Source: Kitasatospora sp. NBC_00315
GTDB taxonomy: Bacteria > Actinomycetota > Actinomycetes > Streptomycetales > Streptomycetaceae
Length of the DNA: 64,000 nucleotides
NCBI RefSeq assembly: GCF_041435095.1
Contig: NZ_CP108025.1
Coordinates: 4,960,001-5,024,000, forward strand
Direction of reading: 5' to 3'
A program made the translations under genes and the position numbers. This document shows positions 49,227-57,366 of the stretch, one piece after another. The notes under the pieces were generated by a model. That model had not been told where the DNA came from, made no database searches, and was given only the letters and a program-made list of their open reading frames with translations. The stretch's first letter is position 1. The number at the start of each line of letters is the position of its first letter.

Positions 49227-50276
49227 TCGATCAGCACGCGGCGTCAGGGCTGCGCCGGTGCTGGAGGTGACGACGCCGGGGGAAGAGCGCCGTCGGGTCG
49301 GATGGTTCGTGGGGCGCTGCCGCCGCCGACCCGGGTGCGCCGGGGTGTCGCGGGCGTCGCGCGGGTGCGCGGTCGTACGCGGACGGTCGGGCGCAGGTCT
49401 GCGCGAGCGCTCCGTTCACTCAGCGTGAGGTGATAACCGTTGTCGCCGTCGGGTCGCGGCGGCACCGGAACGGACCCGCCGCCGACCTGACCGCAGTCGC
49501 CGGGCGAACCCCTCAATCAGCATCGTGGTGGACAGAGCCCGTGCTCTGCAACCGATTCGACATACTTCGGCACAGTCCATTTGGCGCTGTTCCGCCGCGA
49601 CCCCGCCGTGGCCCCCTGCGGGCGCGGTCGGAGGCGGCGCCGCCGGGACCGGCGGGGAATGATCACGTTGCGTAGTGACGGTGGGCCGGAGCGCATGGGG
49701 ACGCGCGTAGCGGCGCGCCGCAGTGCCGCCCGCGCGCCGGTGGCAGAGCCGGTGGGACGCACGGAGCGCGGCGCTCCGGTGGGACGGTGGCCGGGACAGC
49801 CGGGACAGCCGGGGTGGAGGTGCGGCGGTCGGCTCCCGGGCGTCCCCGGGCGCCGGCCGCCGCACCTCCTGCGGTCCAGTCGGGGCCGGGGTCGCTGTCC
49901 CCTGCTCGCCGGCCTGGCACCCGCGCACGGTCCCACGGCGGGCCGCCCCCGGCACAGACCGGGAGGGCGGCGGCGCCACGTGCGCCGGTGGACTGGAATG
50001 AGAGCTCCACGCGTGGTCCTGCAACCCGCACGGCACCACCCCGGAACGGGGCCGCGGCGCCGCACCTGGCGGGTGCGACGCGGTCGTACGGTTGTCAGGA
50101 GCAACGATTCGGCGGCCCGGGCGGTCACGGGCCCATCAGGGTGACGTACCGGGGAGCCGGGAGGCCCCGGGCGGGCCGGTAGACTGGGGAAAGACACCCC
50201 CACAAGCCACCTGCCGCAGCCCTGCCGGGCGCCCGCTGCCGGTGGCACCTCCCGTTCCGCTGCCGGAAGGCCGTTC
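49227..50276. other. 1.05 kb region without a confident gene, upstream of guaA
   Basis: All long frames here look like GC shadows. The best candidate is a minus-strand frame of up to 90 codons (49244-49516, TTG start), containing DGDNGYHLTLSERSARADLRP, which ends just before the preceding bidirectional terminator; its upstream lacks a clear ribosome binding site. An A/T-richer island (49545-49590) with a 6-base-pair hairpin (49533-49548) looks regulatory. TAGACT at 50180-50185 is a candidate -10 for guaA. Confidence 0.35.
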
Positions 50277-51872
50277 GTGTCCTCTGCTACCCCCGACCAC
50301 TCCGTACAGCCGGCCGACACCGTTCTGGTCGTCGACTTCGGCGCCCAGTACGCCCAGCTCATCGCCCGTCGCGTCCGTGAGGCGCGGGTCTACAGCGAGA
50401 TCGTGCCGAGCACGATGCCCGTGGAGGAGATGCTGGCCAAGAACCCCCGGGCGATCATCCTCTCCGGCGGTCCGTCGTCGGTGTACGCCGAGGGCGCGCC
50501 GACCGTCGACCGCGCCCTGTTCGAAGCCGGCGTCCCGGTCTTCGGCATGTGCTACGGCTTCCAGCTGATGGCGGCGACGCTCGGCGGCACGGTCGACGAC
50601 AACGGTGCCCGCGAGTACGGCCGCACCCCGCTGTTCGTCTCCCAGAGCGGCTCGACCCTCTTCGAGGGCACCCCGGACGAGCAGTCGGTGTGGATGTCGC
50701 ACGGCGACGCCTGCTCCGCCGCGCCGGAGGGCTTCACCGTCACCGCGTCCACCGACGTGGTCCCGGTCGCCGCCTTCGAGAACGACGCCAAGAAGCTGTA
50801 CGGGGTCCAGTACCACCCCGAGGTGATGCACTCCACGCACGGCCAGCAGGTGCTGGAGCACTTCCTGTACCGGGGCGCCGGCATCGAGCCGAACTGGACC
50901 ACCACCAACGTGGTCGAGGAGCAGGTCGCGCTCATCCGCGAGAAGGTCGGCGCCAAGCGCGCGATCTGCGGGCTCTCCGGCGGCGTCGACTCCGCGGTCG
51001 CCGCGGCGCTCGTGCAGCGGGCCATCGGCTCCCAGCTGACCTGTGTGTACGTCGACCACGGTCTGATGCGCAAGGGCGAGACCGAGCAGGTCGAGAAGGA
51101 CTTCGTCGCGGCCACCGGCATCCGGCTCAAGGTCGTCGACGCCGAGGAGCGCTTCCTGAACGCCCTCGCCGGGGTCACCGACCCCGAGGAGAAGCGCAAG
51201 ATCATCGGCCGCGAGTTCATCCGGGTCTTCGAGCAGGCCCAGGCCGAGATCGTGGCCGAGGCGGGCGCGTCCGGTGAGGACGTCGCCTTCCTCGTCCAGG
51301 GCACGCTGTACCCGGACGTGGTCGAGTCCGGCGGCGGCACCGGCACCGCCAACATCAAGTCGCACCACAACGTCGGCGGCCTGCCCGACGACATCGAGTT
51401 CGAGCTGATCGAGCCGCTGCGCCAGTTGTTCAAGGACGAGGTCCGGATGGTCGGCCAGGAGCTCGGCCTGCCGGAGGAGATCGTCCAGCGCCAGCCGTTC
51501 CCCGGCCCGGGCCTGGGCATCCGGATCGTCGGCGAGGTCACCAAGGCGCGCCTGGACCTGCTCCGCGAGGCCGACGCGATCGCCCGCGAGGAGCTCACCG
51601 CGGCCGGTCTGGACCGCTCGATCTGGCAGTGCCCGGTGGTGCTGCTGGCCGACGTCCGCAGCGTCGGCGTGCAGGGCGACGGCCGGACCTACGGCCACCC
51701 GATCGTGCTGCGCCCGGTCTCCTCCGAGGACGCCATGACGGCCGACTGGTCGCGGGTGCCCTACGAGGTGCTCGCGAAGATCTCGACCCGGATCACCAAC
51801 GAGGTCGACGAGGTGAACCGCGTCGTGCTGGACGTCACCAGCAAGCCGCCGGGCACCATCGAGTGGGAGTAG
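50277..51872 (+). CDS. guaA: GMP synthase (glutamine-hydrolysing)
   Basis: Converts XMP to GMP using glutamine ammonia and ATP. The 531-residue protein combines a class I glutamine amidotransferase (Cys92 in GMCYGFQL, His180 and Glu182 in QYHPE) with a PP-loop synthetase (SGGVDS at 234-239) and the dimerisation domain ending [15 protein letters not shown] precedes the GTG start. It lies about 14 kb from guaB and has its own terminator, so it is not in a gua operon. Confidence 0.97.
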   Translation: MSSATPDHSVQPADTVLVVDFGAQYAQLIARRVREARVYSEIVPSTMPVEEMLAKNPRAIILSGGPSSVYAEGAPTVDRALFEAGVPVFGMCYGFQLMAATLGGTVDDNGAREYGRTPLFVSQSGSTLFEGTPDEQSVWMSHGDACSAAPEGFTVTASTDVVPVAAFENDAKKLYGVQYHPEVMHSTHGQQVLEHFLYRGAGIEPNWTTTNVVEEQVALIREKVGAKRAICGLSGGVDSAVAAALVQRAIGSQLTCVYVDHGLMRKGETEQVEKDFVAATGIRLKVVDAEERFLNALAGVTDPEEKRKIIGREFIRVFEQAQAEIVAEAGASGEDVAFLVQGTLYPDVVESGGGTGTANIKSHHNVGGLPDDIEFELIEPLRQLFKDEVRMVGQELGLPEEIVQRQPFPGPGLGIRIVGEVTKARLDLLREADAIAREELTAAGLDRSIWQCPVVLLADVRSVGVQGDGRTYGHPIVLRPVSSEDAMTADWSRVPYEVLAKISTRITNEVDEVNRVVLDVTSKPPGTIEWE

Positions 51873-51902
51873 GGCCCGCGCAGAACCGGGCCGCCCGGAA
51901 TT

Positions 51903-51954
51903 GAACGGCCGCGCCGTCGCACCCGTACCCGTGGGAGCGACGGCGCGGCCGTTC
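51903..51954 (+). terminator. Terminator after guaA
   Basis: A perfect 18-base-pair stem with a 16-base loop that can pair further, 30 bases after the guaA stop. No T-run. Confidence 0.7.
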
Positions 51955-52025
51955 GTGGTGCGGGGCGCCCACGGGGTGGGCCCCTCCCACCGAAACGGCC
52001 CGGCAGCGGGCAGAATCGGACCGGA

Positions 52026-52044
52026 CCTGTCAGTGGCTGACAGG
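52026..52044. promoter_or_regulatory. 19-base palindrome upstream of the DoxX-Rieske gene
   Basis: A perfect CCTGTCAG-TGG-CTGACAGG inverted repeat 20 bases before the ATG. A CAGAAT box ending near 52014 would place the transcription start just upstream, so a regulator bound here could block initiation. Confidence 0.55.
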
Positions 52045-52064
52045 CCGTGAGGGAAGGTGGAGGG

Positions 52065-53090
52065 ATGTCGGAGGCCAGCAACGACGGGGCCGGCAGGGAG
52101 CCCGGCGGCCCAGCCGCGCGGGCGGATCGGCTCAGGGGGATCGCTTCGCGGTACGCGACTCTGCCGCTGCGGCTCTTCCTCGGAGTGACCTTCGTCTACG
52201 CGGCGCTGGACAAGCTCTCCGACGCGCACTACCTGGCGGGCGCCGGCGACCCGGCCTCGTTCGTCTCGCAGACCCAGGCGGCCCGGGCCGGCAGCCCGAT
52301 CTCCTTCCTGCTCGGCCCGGCCCTGGACGCGCCGACCTTCTTCGCGCTCCTCATCGCCTTCGGCGAGCTGGCGGTCGGCCTCGGCACGCTGTTCGGCCTC
52401 TGGGGGCGGATCGCGGCCACCGGCGGCGCGCTGATCAGCGCCAGCCTCTGGTTCACGGTGAGCTGGAACGTCTCGCCGTACTTCCTCGGCAACGACCTCG
52501 TCTACCTGATGGCCTGGACCGTCCTGGTGCTGGCGGGCACCCCGTACCTGTCGGTGGACGGCTACCTCGCCGCGCGGGCCGGGCGGGACCGCGCACGCGG
52601 CCTGGACGACGCGAGGATCCGGCGCCGGGCCCTGGTGGACGGCTCCATCGCGGCCGTCGCGATCGGCGGCGCGGGGCTGCTCACCGGCTCCCTGACCGCC
52701 ACCTTCGGCCGGGACCGCACCGTCACCCCCCGGCCCTCGGCCGCGCCGTCCCCCGGGGCCACCGCGAGCGCCGGGGCGCCGCCGGTCGCGGTGGCCGCCT
52801 CCGCCGTGCCGGTGGGGGGATCGGCCCAGGTCAAGGACCCGGTCAGCGGCGACGCCGTCTACATCGTGCAGCCGAAGGCCGGGCAGTACTGCGGCTTCTC
52901 CTCGATCTGCACCCACGCGGGCTGCGCGGTCGCCGCGCCCAAGGACGGCCAGATGTACTGCCCCTGCCACGGTTCCAAGTTCGACGCGGCCACCGGCGCC
53001 GTGATCACCGGCCCGGCGACCAAGCCGCTGCCGAAGTACACCGTCACCAAGGACGGCGACCAGCTGCACCTCGGCGCCGTCCAGAGCTGA
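52065..53090 (+). CDS. DoxX-Rieske fusion membrane protein
   Basis: A 341-residue fusion. The N-terminal part (about 30-165) is a four-helix DoxX/TQO small-subunit-like membrane domain (LPLRLFLGVTFVYAALDKLSD...). After a second hydrophobic stretch (about 190-215) and an Ala/Pro linker comes a Rieske [2Fe-2S] domain with ligands Cys282, His284, Cys299 and His302 in CTHAGC and CPCHGS; Cys287 and Cys301 can form the stabilising disulfide. This suggests a quinone-linked redox function outside the membrane. GGTGGAGGG lies just before the ATG. Confidence 0.88.
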   Translation: MSEASNDGAGREPGGPAARADRLRGIASRYATLPLRLFLGVTFVYAALDKLSDAHYLAGAGDPASFVSQTQAARAGSPISFLLGPALDAPTFFALLIAFGELAVGLGTLFGLWGRIAATGGALISASLWFTVSWNVSPYFLGNDLVYLMAWTVLVLAGTPYLSVDGYLAARAGRDRARGLDDARIRRRALVDGSIAAVAIGGAGLLTGSLTATFGRDRTVTPRPSAAPSPGATASAGAPPVAVAASAVPVGGSAQVKDPVSGDAVYIVQPKAGQYCGFSSICTHAGCAVAAPKDGQMYCPCHGSKFDAATGAVITGPATKPLPKYTVTKDGDQLHLGAVQS

Positions 53091-53111
53091 CCGGGGCGCC
53101 CGGGGGCGGCC

Positions 53112-53432
53112 TCAGCGCCCGCCCTCGGGGCCCTCGCCGCCGCGCTCCCGCCGGCCGAGCAGGCCGAGGTCGCGCAGCTGCGAGTCCAGGTCGCCCTCCG
53201 GGGTGCCGGGGGCGAGCGGGGGCGCGGCCGGCGGCTGCGCCCGGCCGCGCCGGGCCATCGCCAGCACCGCCGAGGCCAGGCCGCCGACGCCGAGCACGAT
53301 GAACGTCACCGGGATGACGACCCGGCCGTTCACCGAGAAGTCGTTCAGCGAGGCCACCAGGTAGAGCGTGGCGATCACGGTGAAAAGGCCGCCCGCGATC
53401 AGCGAGAACAGGTCGAGCCGGTGCTTCCTCAT
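53112..53432 (-). CDS. Small membrane protein coupled to the PspC gene
   Basis: A 106-residue protein with two hydrophobic segments (about 8-28 and 38-60) and a charged C-terminal part ending in a Gly/Glu/Arg-rich run. Its ATG overlaps the stop of the upstream PspC gene (ATGA), so the two are translated together. No family recognised; it is a usual partner of PspC genes in streptomycetes. Confidence 0.8.
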   Translation of the reverse strand: MRKHRLDLFSLIAGGLFTVIATLYLVASLNDFSVNGRVVIPVTFIVLGVGGLASAVLAMARRGRAQPPAAPPLAPGTPEGDLDSQLRDLGLLGRRERGGEGPEGGR

Positions 53433-54883
53433 CGCTGGACCACCTTGATGTCGCCGAACCCGACCGCCAGTGAGAGGTCGAGCGTTCCCTTCGGAGCCGT
53501 GCCGTCCGGCGGGTGCAGTTCGAACGTGCGGTCGTTGCTGCCGCCGGTGTCCTCGACACCGGTGATCTGTACGTTGCCGACGATGTGCCGGGCCCGCACG
53601 TGGACGACGACATCCGGGGGTACGGCCACCGTCAGGTCGCCGGCGCCCAGGCGGGCCCGGGTGGCCAGGGTGGCGCCGGCCGGGTCGAGCCCCTGCAGGT
53701 CGAGCGTCAGGTTGCCGGCCGCCAGGCGGTACTCGTGGTGCAGGTCGGCCGCGGAGACCGGCGTCCAGACCCGGTCGCCGAAGGACTCCCGGACCAGGGT
53801 CCGCGAGTTGCCGGCGGTGGCCAGCAGCAGGGTCAGCACCAGCCCGGGCACCACCAGCCCGCGGGCCCGGCCGAACTTCGCGCCGATCAGCAGCGTCACG
53901 CCGATCCCGAGCAGCAGGGCCGCCGCCACGGTGGACAGCAGCAGGTCCTCGCCGGGGCGTCCGCCCGGCAGCAGGACGGCGAGGGCCACCGCGGACAGCG
54001 TGACCAGCAGTCCGAGGGAGCCGAGGAACGAGCGCCCCCGGTGGTGCGCCACGGCGGACGGCGCGGGGCACGAGGGGGGCACCGGGGCGCTCTTGCGCAG
54101 CGGATCGCCCTGCGGCAGGTCGGTCCGCTGCCACCACGGCCGGGTCGGGGCGCCGGGGGGCGGGGTCCGGCCGCCGTACGGATCGCGTTCCGGGTGGCGC
54201 GGGTCCCAGAGGTAGCCGGTCGGCCCGGCGTGCGGAACGTCCGGCGGCACGGTGCCGGCCGCGCGTTCGTGGGCGTGCAGTTCACGGGCCAGCCGCTCGC
54301 GCAGGCCGTCGGCGTGGGCCTGGGCGGCCGCCGCCCAGGCGTCCTGCGCGGCGCCGTACGGCGACTCCGGGGAGAGCCGGTCGTACGGGCCGCCCGCCGG
54401 TGTGCGGCGGCGCGTACGGCGCCCGCGCCACCCGCCGCGACGGGCCCGCCGCTGCTCGGGGTCGTGGCGCACCGCCAGGAAGACCAGGCCGCCGAGCAGC
54501 AGCAGCGGGAACAGCTGGTCGCCGTCGCCCATCGAGGAGAAGAACACCCCGGTGCCGATCACGGTCAGCAGCACGGCGCCGATCGACTGGCCGTCCACCC
54601 GCCCGGTCAGCACCCGCTGCAGCTCGGTGCGCCCGTGCCGGCCGTCCGCCGCCTCGGCCGGGACGACCAGCCACGCCAGCCCGTACAGGAACAGTCCGAG
54701 GCCGCCGGAGAGGCAGAGCACCGCGATCACCACCCGGAAGACCACCGGGTCGATGTCCAGGTGCCGGCCCAGCCCGCCGCAGACACCCGCCACCACGCGA
54801 TGGTGTTCGCTGCGGGTCAGCGGCGGCCGTTCGGTCTCGGGTGGGCCGGGCGTGCCCGCGGCCGGCGTGTGGTCGTCCGTCAT
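53429..54883 (-). CDS. PspC-domain membrane protein with LiaF-like C-terminal domain
   Basis: A 484-residue protein from the ATG at 54883 (GGGAGGA upstream). The N-terminal PspC domain (about 20-80: LTRSEHHRVVAGVCGGLGRHLDIDPVVFRVVIAVLCLSGG) is followed by more hydrophobic segments, a long polar middle (about 140-300), three further helices and a beta-rich C-terminal domain (LHHEYRLAAGNLTLDLQGLDP...TRARLGAGDLTVAVP) like LiaF/DUF4097 sensors of envelope stress. It is divergent from the PspC-type histidine kinase, with which it probably forms one signalling unit. Confidence 0.85.
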   Translation of the reverse strand: MTDDHTPAAGTPGPPETERPPLTRSEHHRVVAGVCGGLGRHLDIDPVVFRVVIAVLCLSGGLGLFLYGLAWLVVPAEAADGRHGRTELQRVLTGRVDGQSIGAVLLTVIGTGVFFSSMGDGDQLFPLLLLGGLVFLAVRHDPEQRRARRGGWRGRRTRRRTPAGGPYDRLSPESPYGAAQDAWAAAAQAHADGLRERLARELHAHERAAGTVPPDVPHAGPTGYLWDPRHPERDPYGGRTPPPGAPTRPWWQRTDLPQGDPLRKSAPVPPSCPAPSAVAHHRGRSFLGSLGLLVTLSAVALAVLLPGGRPGEDLLLSTVAAALLLGIGVTLLIGAKFGRARGLVVPGLVLTLLLATAGNSRTLVRESFGDRVWTPVSAADLHHEYRLAAGNLTLDLQGLDPAGATLATRARLGAGDLTVAVPPDVVVHVRARHIVGNVQITGVEDTGGSNDRTFELHPPDGTAPKGTLDLSLAVGFGDIKVVQR

Positions 54884-54934
54884 GGTTCCATCCTCCCGGC
54901 CCGCGCGGCGCCGTGGAGCCCCCCGCGGCCCTGT

Positions 54935-54980
54935 CCGGACCCTGACTTGTCCCTGAGAGATCCTCGGGGCCGGACCCTGA
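54935..54980. repeat. Direct repeats in the PspC divergent promoter region
   Basis: The 11-base CCGGACCCTGA occurs at 54935-54945 and 54970-54980, and the core CCCTGA also at 54951-54956, in the 133-base gap between the divergent PspC gene and the histidine kinase gene. The spacing of the first two cores is 11 bases. A LuxR-type response regulator could bind such an array. Confidence 0.5.
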
Positions 54981-55016
54981 TGCGCCGGGGGTGGCGCGCG
55001 TGGAACCATCGGTGGC

Positions 55017-56486
55017 GTGGCAGCACCCGGTACCGAACCGAACCCCCTCGTCCCTGACGCGCCGTCGGCCGCGGGCGCCGACCAGGCGTCCCCCGCCGAG
55101 GGGCGGCCGCCGTACCGCCGGCTCTACCGCAGCCCGCACGGACGGATGCTCGGCGGCGTCGCGCACGGCCTCGCCGTCCACCTCGGGCTGCCGGTCACCT
55201 GGGTCCGGGCCGCCTTCGTCCTGCTCTTCTTCGCCCAGGGGATAGGGGCGCTGCTGTACGCGGCGTTCTGGTTCGTGGTGCCGATCGGGATCGGCGAGCC
55301 GCTGCCCGGCAGTGCGGCGCACTGGGCGTACGTCGACGGCGCGTTCGTGCCGGCGTCCCCCGGCCAGGGCGCCGCCGCGCTGCGCAAGGGCGGGCACGGG
55401 CGGCTGGCCAGGCTCCGGGAGCTGCTGCAGCGCACCTTCCAGGGCGAACCGGCGGTGGCGGGCGGCGTCGACCCGCAGAACGGCCCGGCGGGCCAGGGCG
55501 CGGCCGGCGGCGGCCGGCAGGGGTTCGGCCAGCTCGCCGCACTGGTGATGCTGGTGATCGGCGTCATGGCGCTGCTCAACGCCCTGAACATCCAGACCGC
55601 CAAGCCGTACACCTGGCCGCTGCTGGCGATCGGTGTCGGTGTCGCGCTGGTCTGGCGCCAGGCCGACGACTCGCGCTGGCAGCGCTGGTTCGGCCTGGAG
55701 GAGGGCGAGCGGCGGCGCGGCGCCTACACCAGGGTCGGCGCGGGCGTGCTGTTGGTGGTGGCGGGCATCATCGGCTTCCTGATCCTGCAGGGCACCGGAT
55801 CCACGATCGGCTCGGTCGTCGAGGCCTCGATCGCGGTGCTGGCCGGGGTCCTGGTGCTGGTCGGCCCGTACGCGCTGCGCATGTGGCAGGACCTCGGCGC
55901 CGAGCGCACCGCCCGGATCCGGGCCCAGGAGCGGGCCGAGATCGCCGCCCACGTCCACGACTCGGTGCTGCACACGCTCACCCTGATCCAGCGCCGCGCC
56001 GAGGACCCGAAGGAGGTCCTGCGCCTGGCCCGCGCGCAGGAGCGCGAGCTGCGCCTGTGGCTGTACCGCCCGGAGGCCGCCGCCGAGGCCGCGCCCGACA
56101 CCCTGGCCGAGCGGCTGCGCGCCGTCGTCGCCGAGGTCGAGGACCGGCACGGCGTACCGGTCGAGCTGGTCTGCGTCGGGGACTGCCCGATGGACGAGCG
56201 GGTGGCCGCGCAGATCCAGGCCGCGAGGGAGGCGACGGTCAACGCGGCCAAGTACGGTGGCGGTGGGCCGGTCCAGGTCTACGCCGAGGTGGAGGGGCGG
56301 ACGGTGTCCGTGTTCGTACGCGACCACGGCCCCGGCTTCGACCCGGACGAGGTGCCCGAGGACCGGATGGGCGTACGCGAGTCGATCATCGGCCGGATGA
56401 AGCGCAACGGCGGCACCGCCAGGGTGCGGCCCGCGCCGGACGGCGGGACCGAGGTCGAACTGGAGATGGAGCGAACTGATGACTGA
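55017..56486 (+). CDS. PspC-domain sensor histidine kinase
   Basis: A 489-residue NarL-system kinase. A PspC domain (about 35-95: YRSPHGRMLGGVAHGLAVHLGLPVTWVRAAFVLLFF) and additional membrane helices (about 175-200, 240-300) precede the dimerisation helix ERAEIAAHVHDSVLHTLTLIQRRA with His314 as phosphoacceptor, and an HATPase domain with AAREATVNAAKYGG (N box) and VRDHGPGFDPDEV (G1). The GTG at 55017 is the first plausible start. The stop overlaps the response regulator start by 8 bases. Confidence 0.9.
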   Translation: MAAPGTEPNPLVPDAPSAAGADQASPAEGRPPYRRLYRSPHGRMLGGVAHGLAVHLGLPVTWVRAAFVLLFFAQGIGALLYAAFWFVVPIGIGEPLPGSAAHWAYVDGAFVPASPGQGAAALRKGGHGRLARLRELLQRTFQGEPAVAGGVDPQNGPAGQGAAGGGRQGFGQLAALVMLVIGVMALLNALNIQTAKPYTWPLLAIGVGVALVWRQADDSRWQRWFGLEEGERRRGAYTRVGAGVLLVVAGIIGFLILQGTGSTIGSVVEASIAVLAGVLVLVGPYALRMWQDLGAERTARIRAQERAEIAAHVHDSVLHTLTLIQRRAEDPKEVLRLARAQERELRLWLYRPEAAAEAAPDTLAERLRAVVAEVEDRHGVPVELVCVGDCPMDERVAAQIQAAREATVNAAKYGGGGPVQVYAEVEGRTVSVFVRDHGPGFDPDEVPEDRMGVRESIIGRMKRNGGTARVRPAPDGGTEVELEMERTDD

Positions 56487-57195
56487 GCCTGCAGGCGGGC
56501 CCGTGGGGGGATCTTCGGTCGGGGGGACACCCCCGGGGAGGGTGGCTCGGGTGGTGCTGGTCGACGACCACCGGATGTTCCGCACGGGGGTCCGGGCCGA
56601 GATCGGCCGGACCGAGGCCACCGGGATCGACGTGGTCGGTGAGGCCGACGACGTCGAGTCGGCGGTCCGGGTGGTCGCCGGGACCAGGCCGGACGTCGTC
56701 CTGCTCGACGTCCACCTGCCCGGTGGCGGCGGGGTCGAGGTGCTGCGCCGCTCCGCCGCGCTGATGGCGGATCCGCACGGGGTCCGCTTCCTGGCGCTGT
56801 CGGTGTCGGACGCCGCGGAGGACGTGATCGGGGTGATCCGGGGCGGCGCCCGCGGCTACGTCACCAAGACCATCACCGGGACCGACCTGGTGGACGCGAT
56901 CTTCCGGATCTCCGACGGCGACGCCGTCTTCTCGCCCCGGCTGGCGGGCTTCGTCCTGGACGCGTTCGCGGCCACCGACACCCCGCCGGTGGACGAGGAC
57001 CTCGACCGGCTCACCCAGCGCGAGCGCGAGGTGCTGCGGCTGATCGCACGCGGCTACGCGTACAAGGAGATCGCCAAGCAGCTCTTCATCTCGGTGAAGA
57101 CGGTGGAGAGCCACGTCTCGGCGGTGCTGCGCAAGCTCCAGCTGAGCAACCGTCACGAACTGACCCGCTGGGCGACGGCCCGCCGGCTGGTCTGA
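56479..57195 (+). CDS. LuxR/NarL-family response regulator
   Basis: A 238-residue partner of the preceding kinase. After a 20-residue Gly-rich head the receiver begins VVLVDDHRMFRTGVR with phospho-site Asp77 (VVLLDVHLPGGGG); the helix-turn-helix reads LTQREREVLRLIARGYAYKEIAKQLFISVKTVESHVSAVLRKL. The 8-base overlap shows coupling. It is a candidate to regulate the divergent PspC genes and itself. Confidence 0.93.
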   Translation: MTEPAGGPVGGSSVGGTPPGRVARVVLVDDHRMFRTGVRAEIGRTEATGIDVVGEADDVESAVRVVAGTRPDVVLLDVHLPGGGGVEVLRRSAALMADPHGVRFLALSVSDAAEDVIGVIRGGARGYVTKTITGTDLVDAIFRISDGDAVFSPRLAGFVLDAFAATDTPPVDEDLDRLTQREREVLRLIARGYAYKEIAKQLFISVKTVESHVSAVLRKLQLSNRHELTRWATARRLV

Positions 57196-57275
57196 CGCCG
57201 CCGGGGGCGCCGGCGTACCGGGGCGGTGGTGCACCGGTGCTCCCCGGGCGGGGTGCGCGGAGCGGCCGGCCGCCG

Positions 57276-57301
57276 CCGTCCTCGGGCCGGCCCGAGGACG
57301 G
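57276..57301 (+). terminator. Hairpin after the response regulator gene
   Basis: Perfect 13-base arms (CCGTCCTCGGGCC and its complement) directly abutting, i.e. an 11-base-pair stem with a 4-base loop, nested in a longer GGCCGCCGCC / GGCGGCGGCC outer repeat. No T-run. Confidence 0.65.
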
Positions 57302-57366
57302 CCGCAACGGCGGCGGCGGCCGGTCCGGCGGGTGGTGTCGGTGCCGGGTCATAGACTCGGAGTGCC

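Noticed and set aside
49227-50276. tRNA or known small RNA in the gap before guaA
   Set aside because: I looked for T-arm GGTTCGA and acceptor-stem pairing on both strands and found none, and no known RNA family was recognisable by eye.
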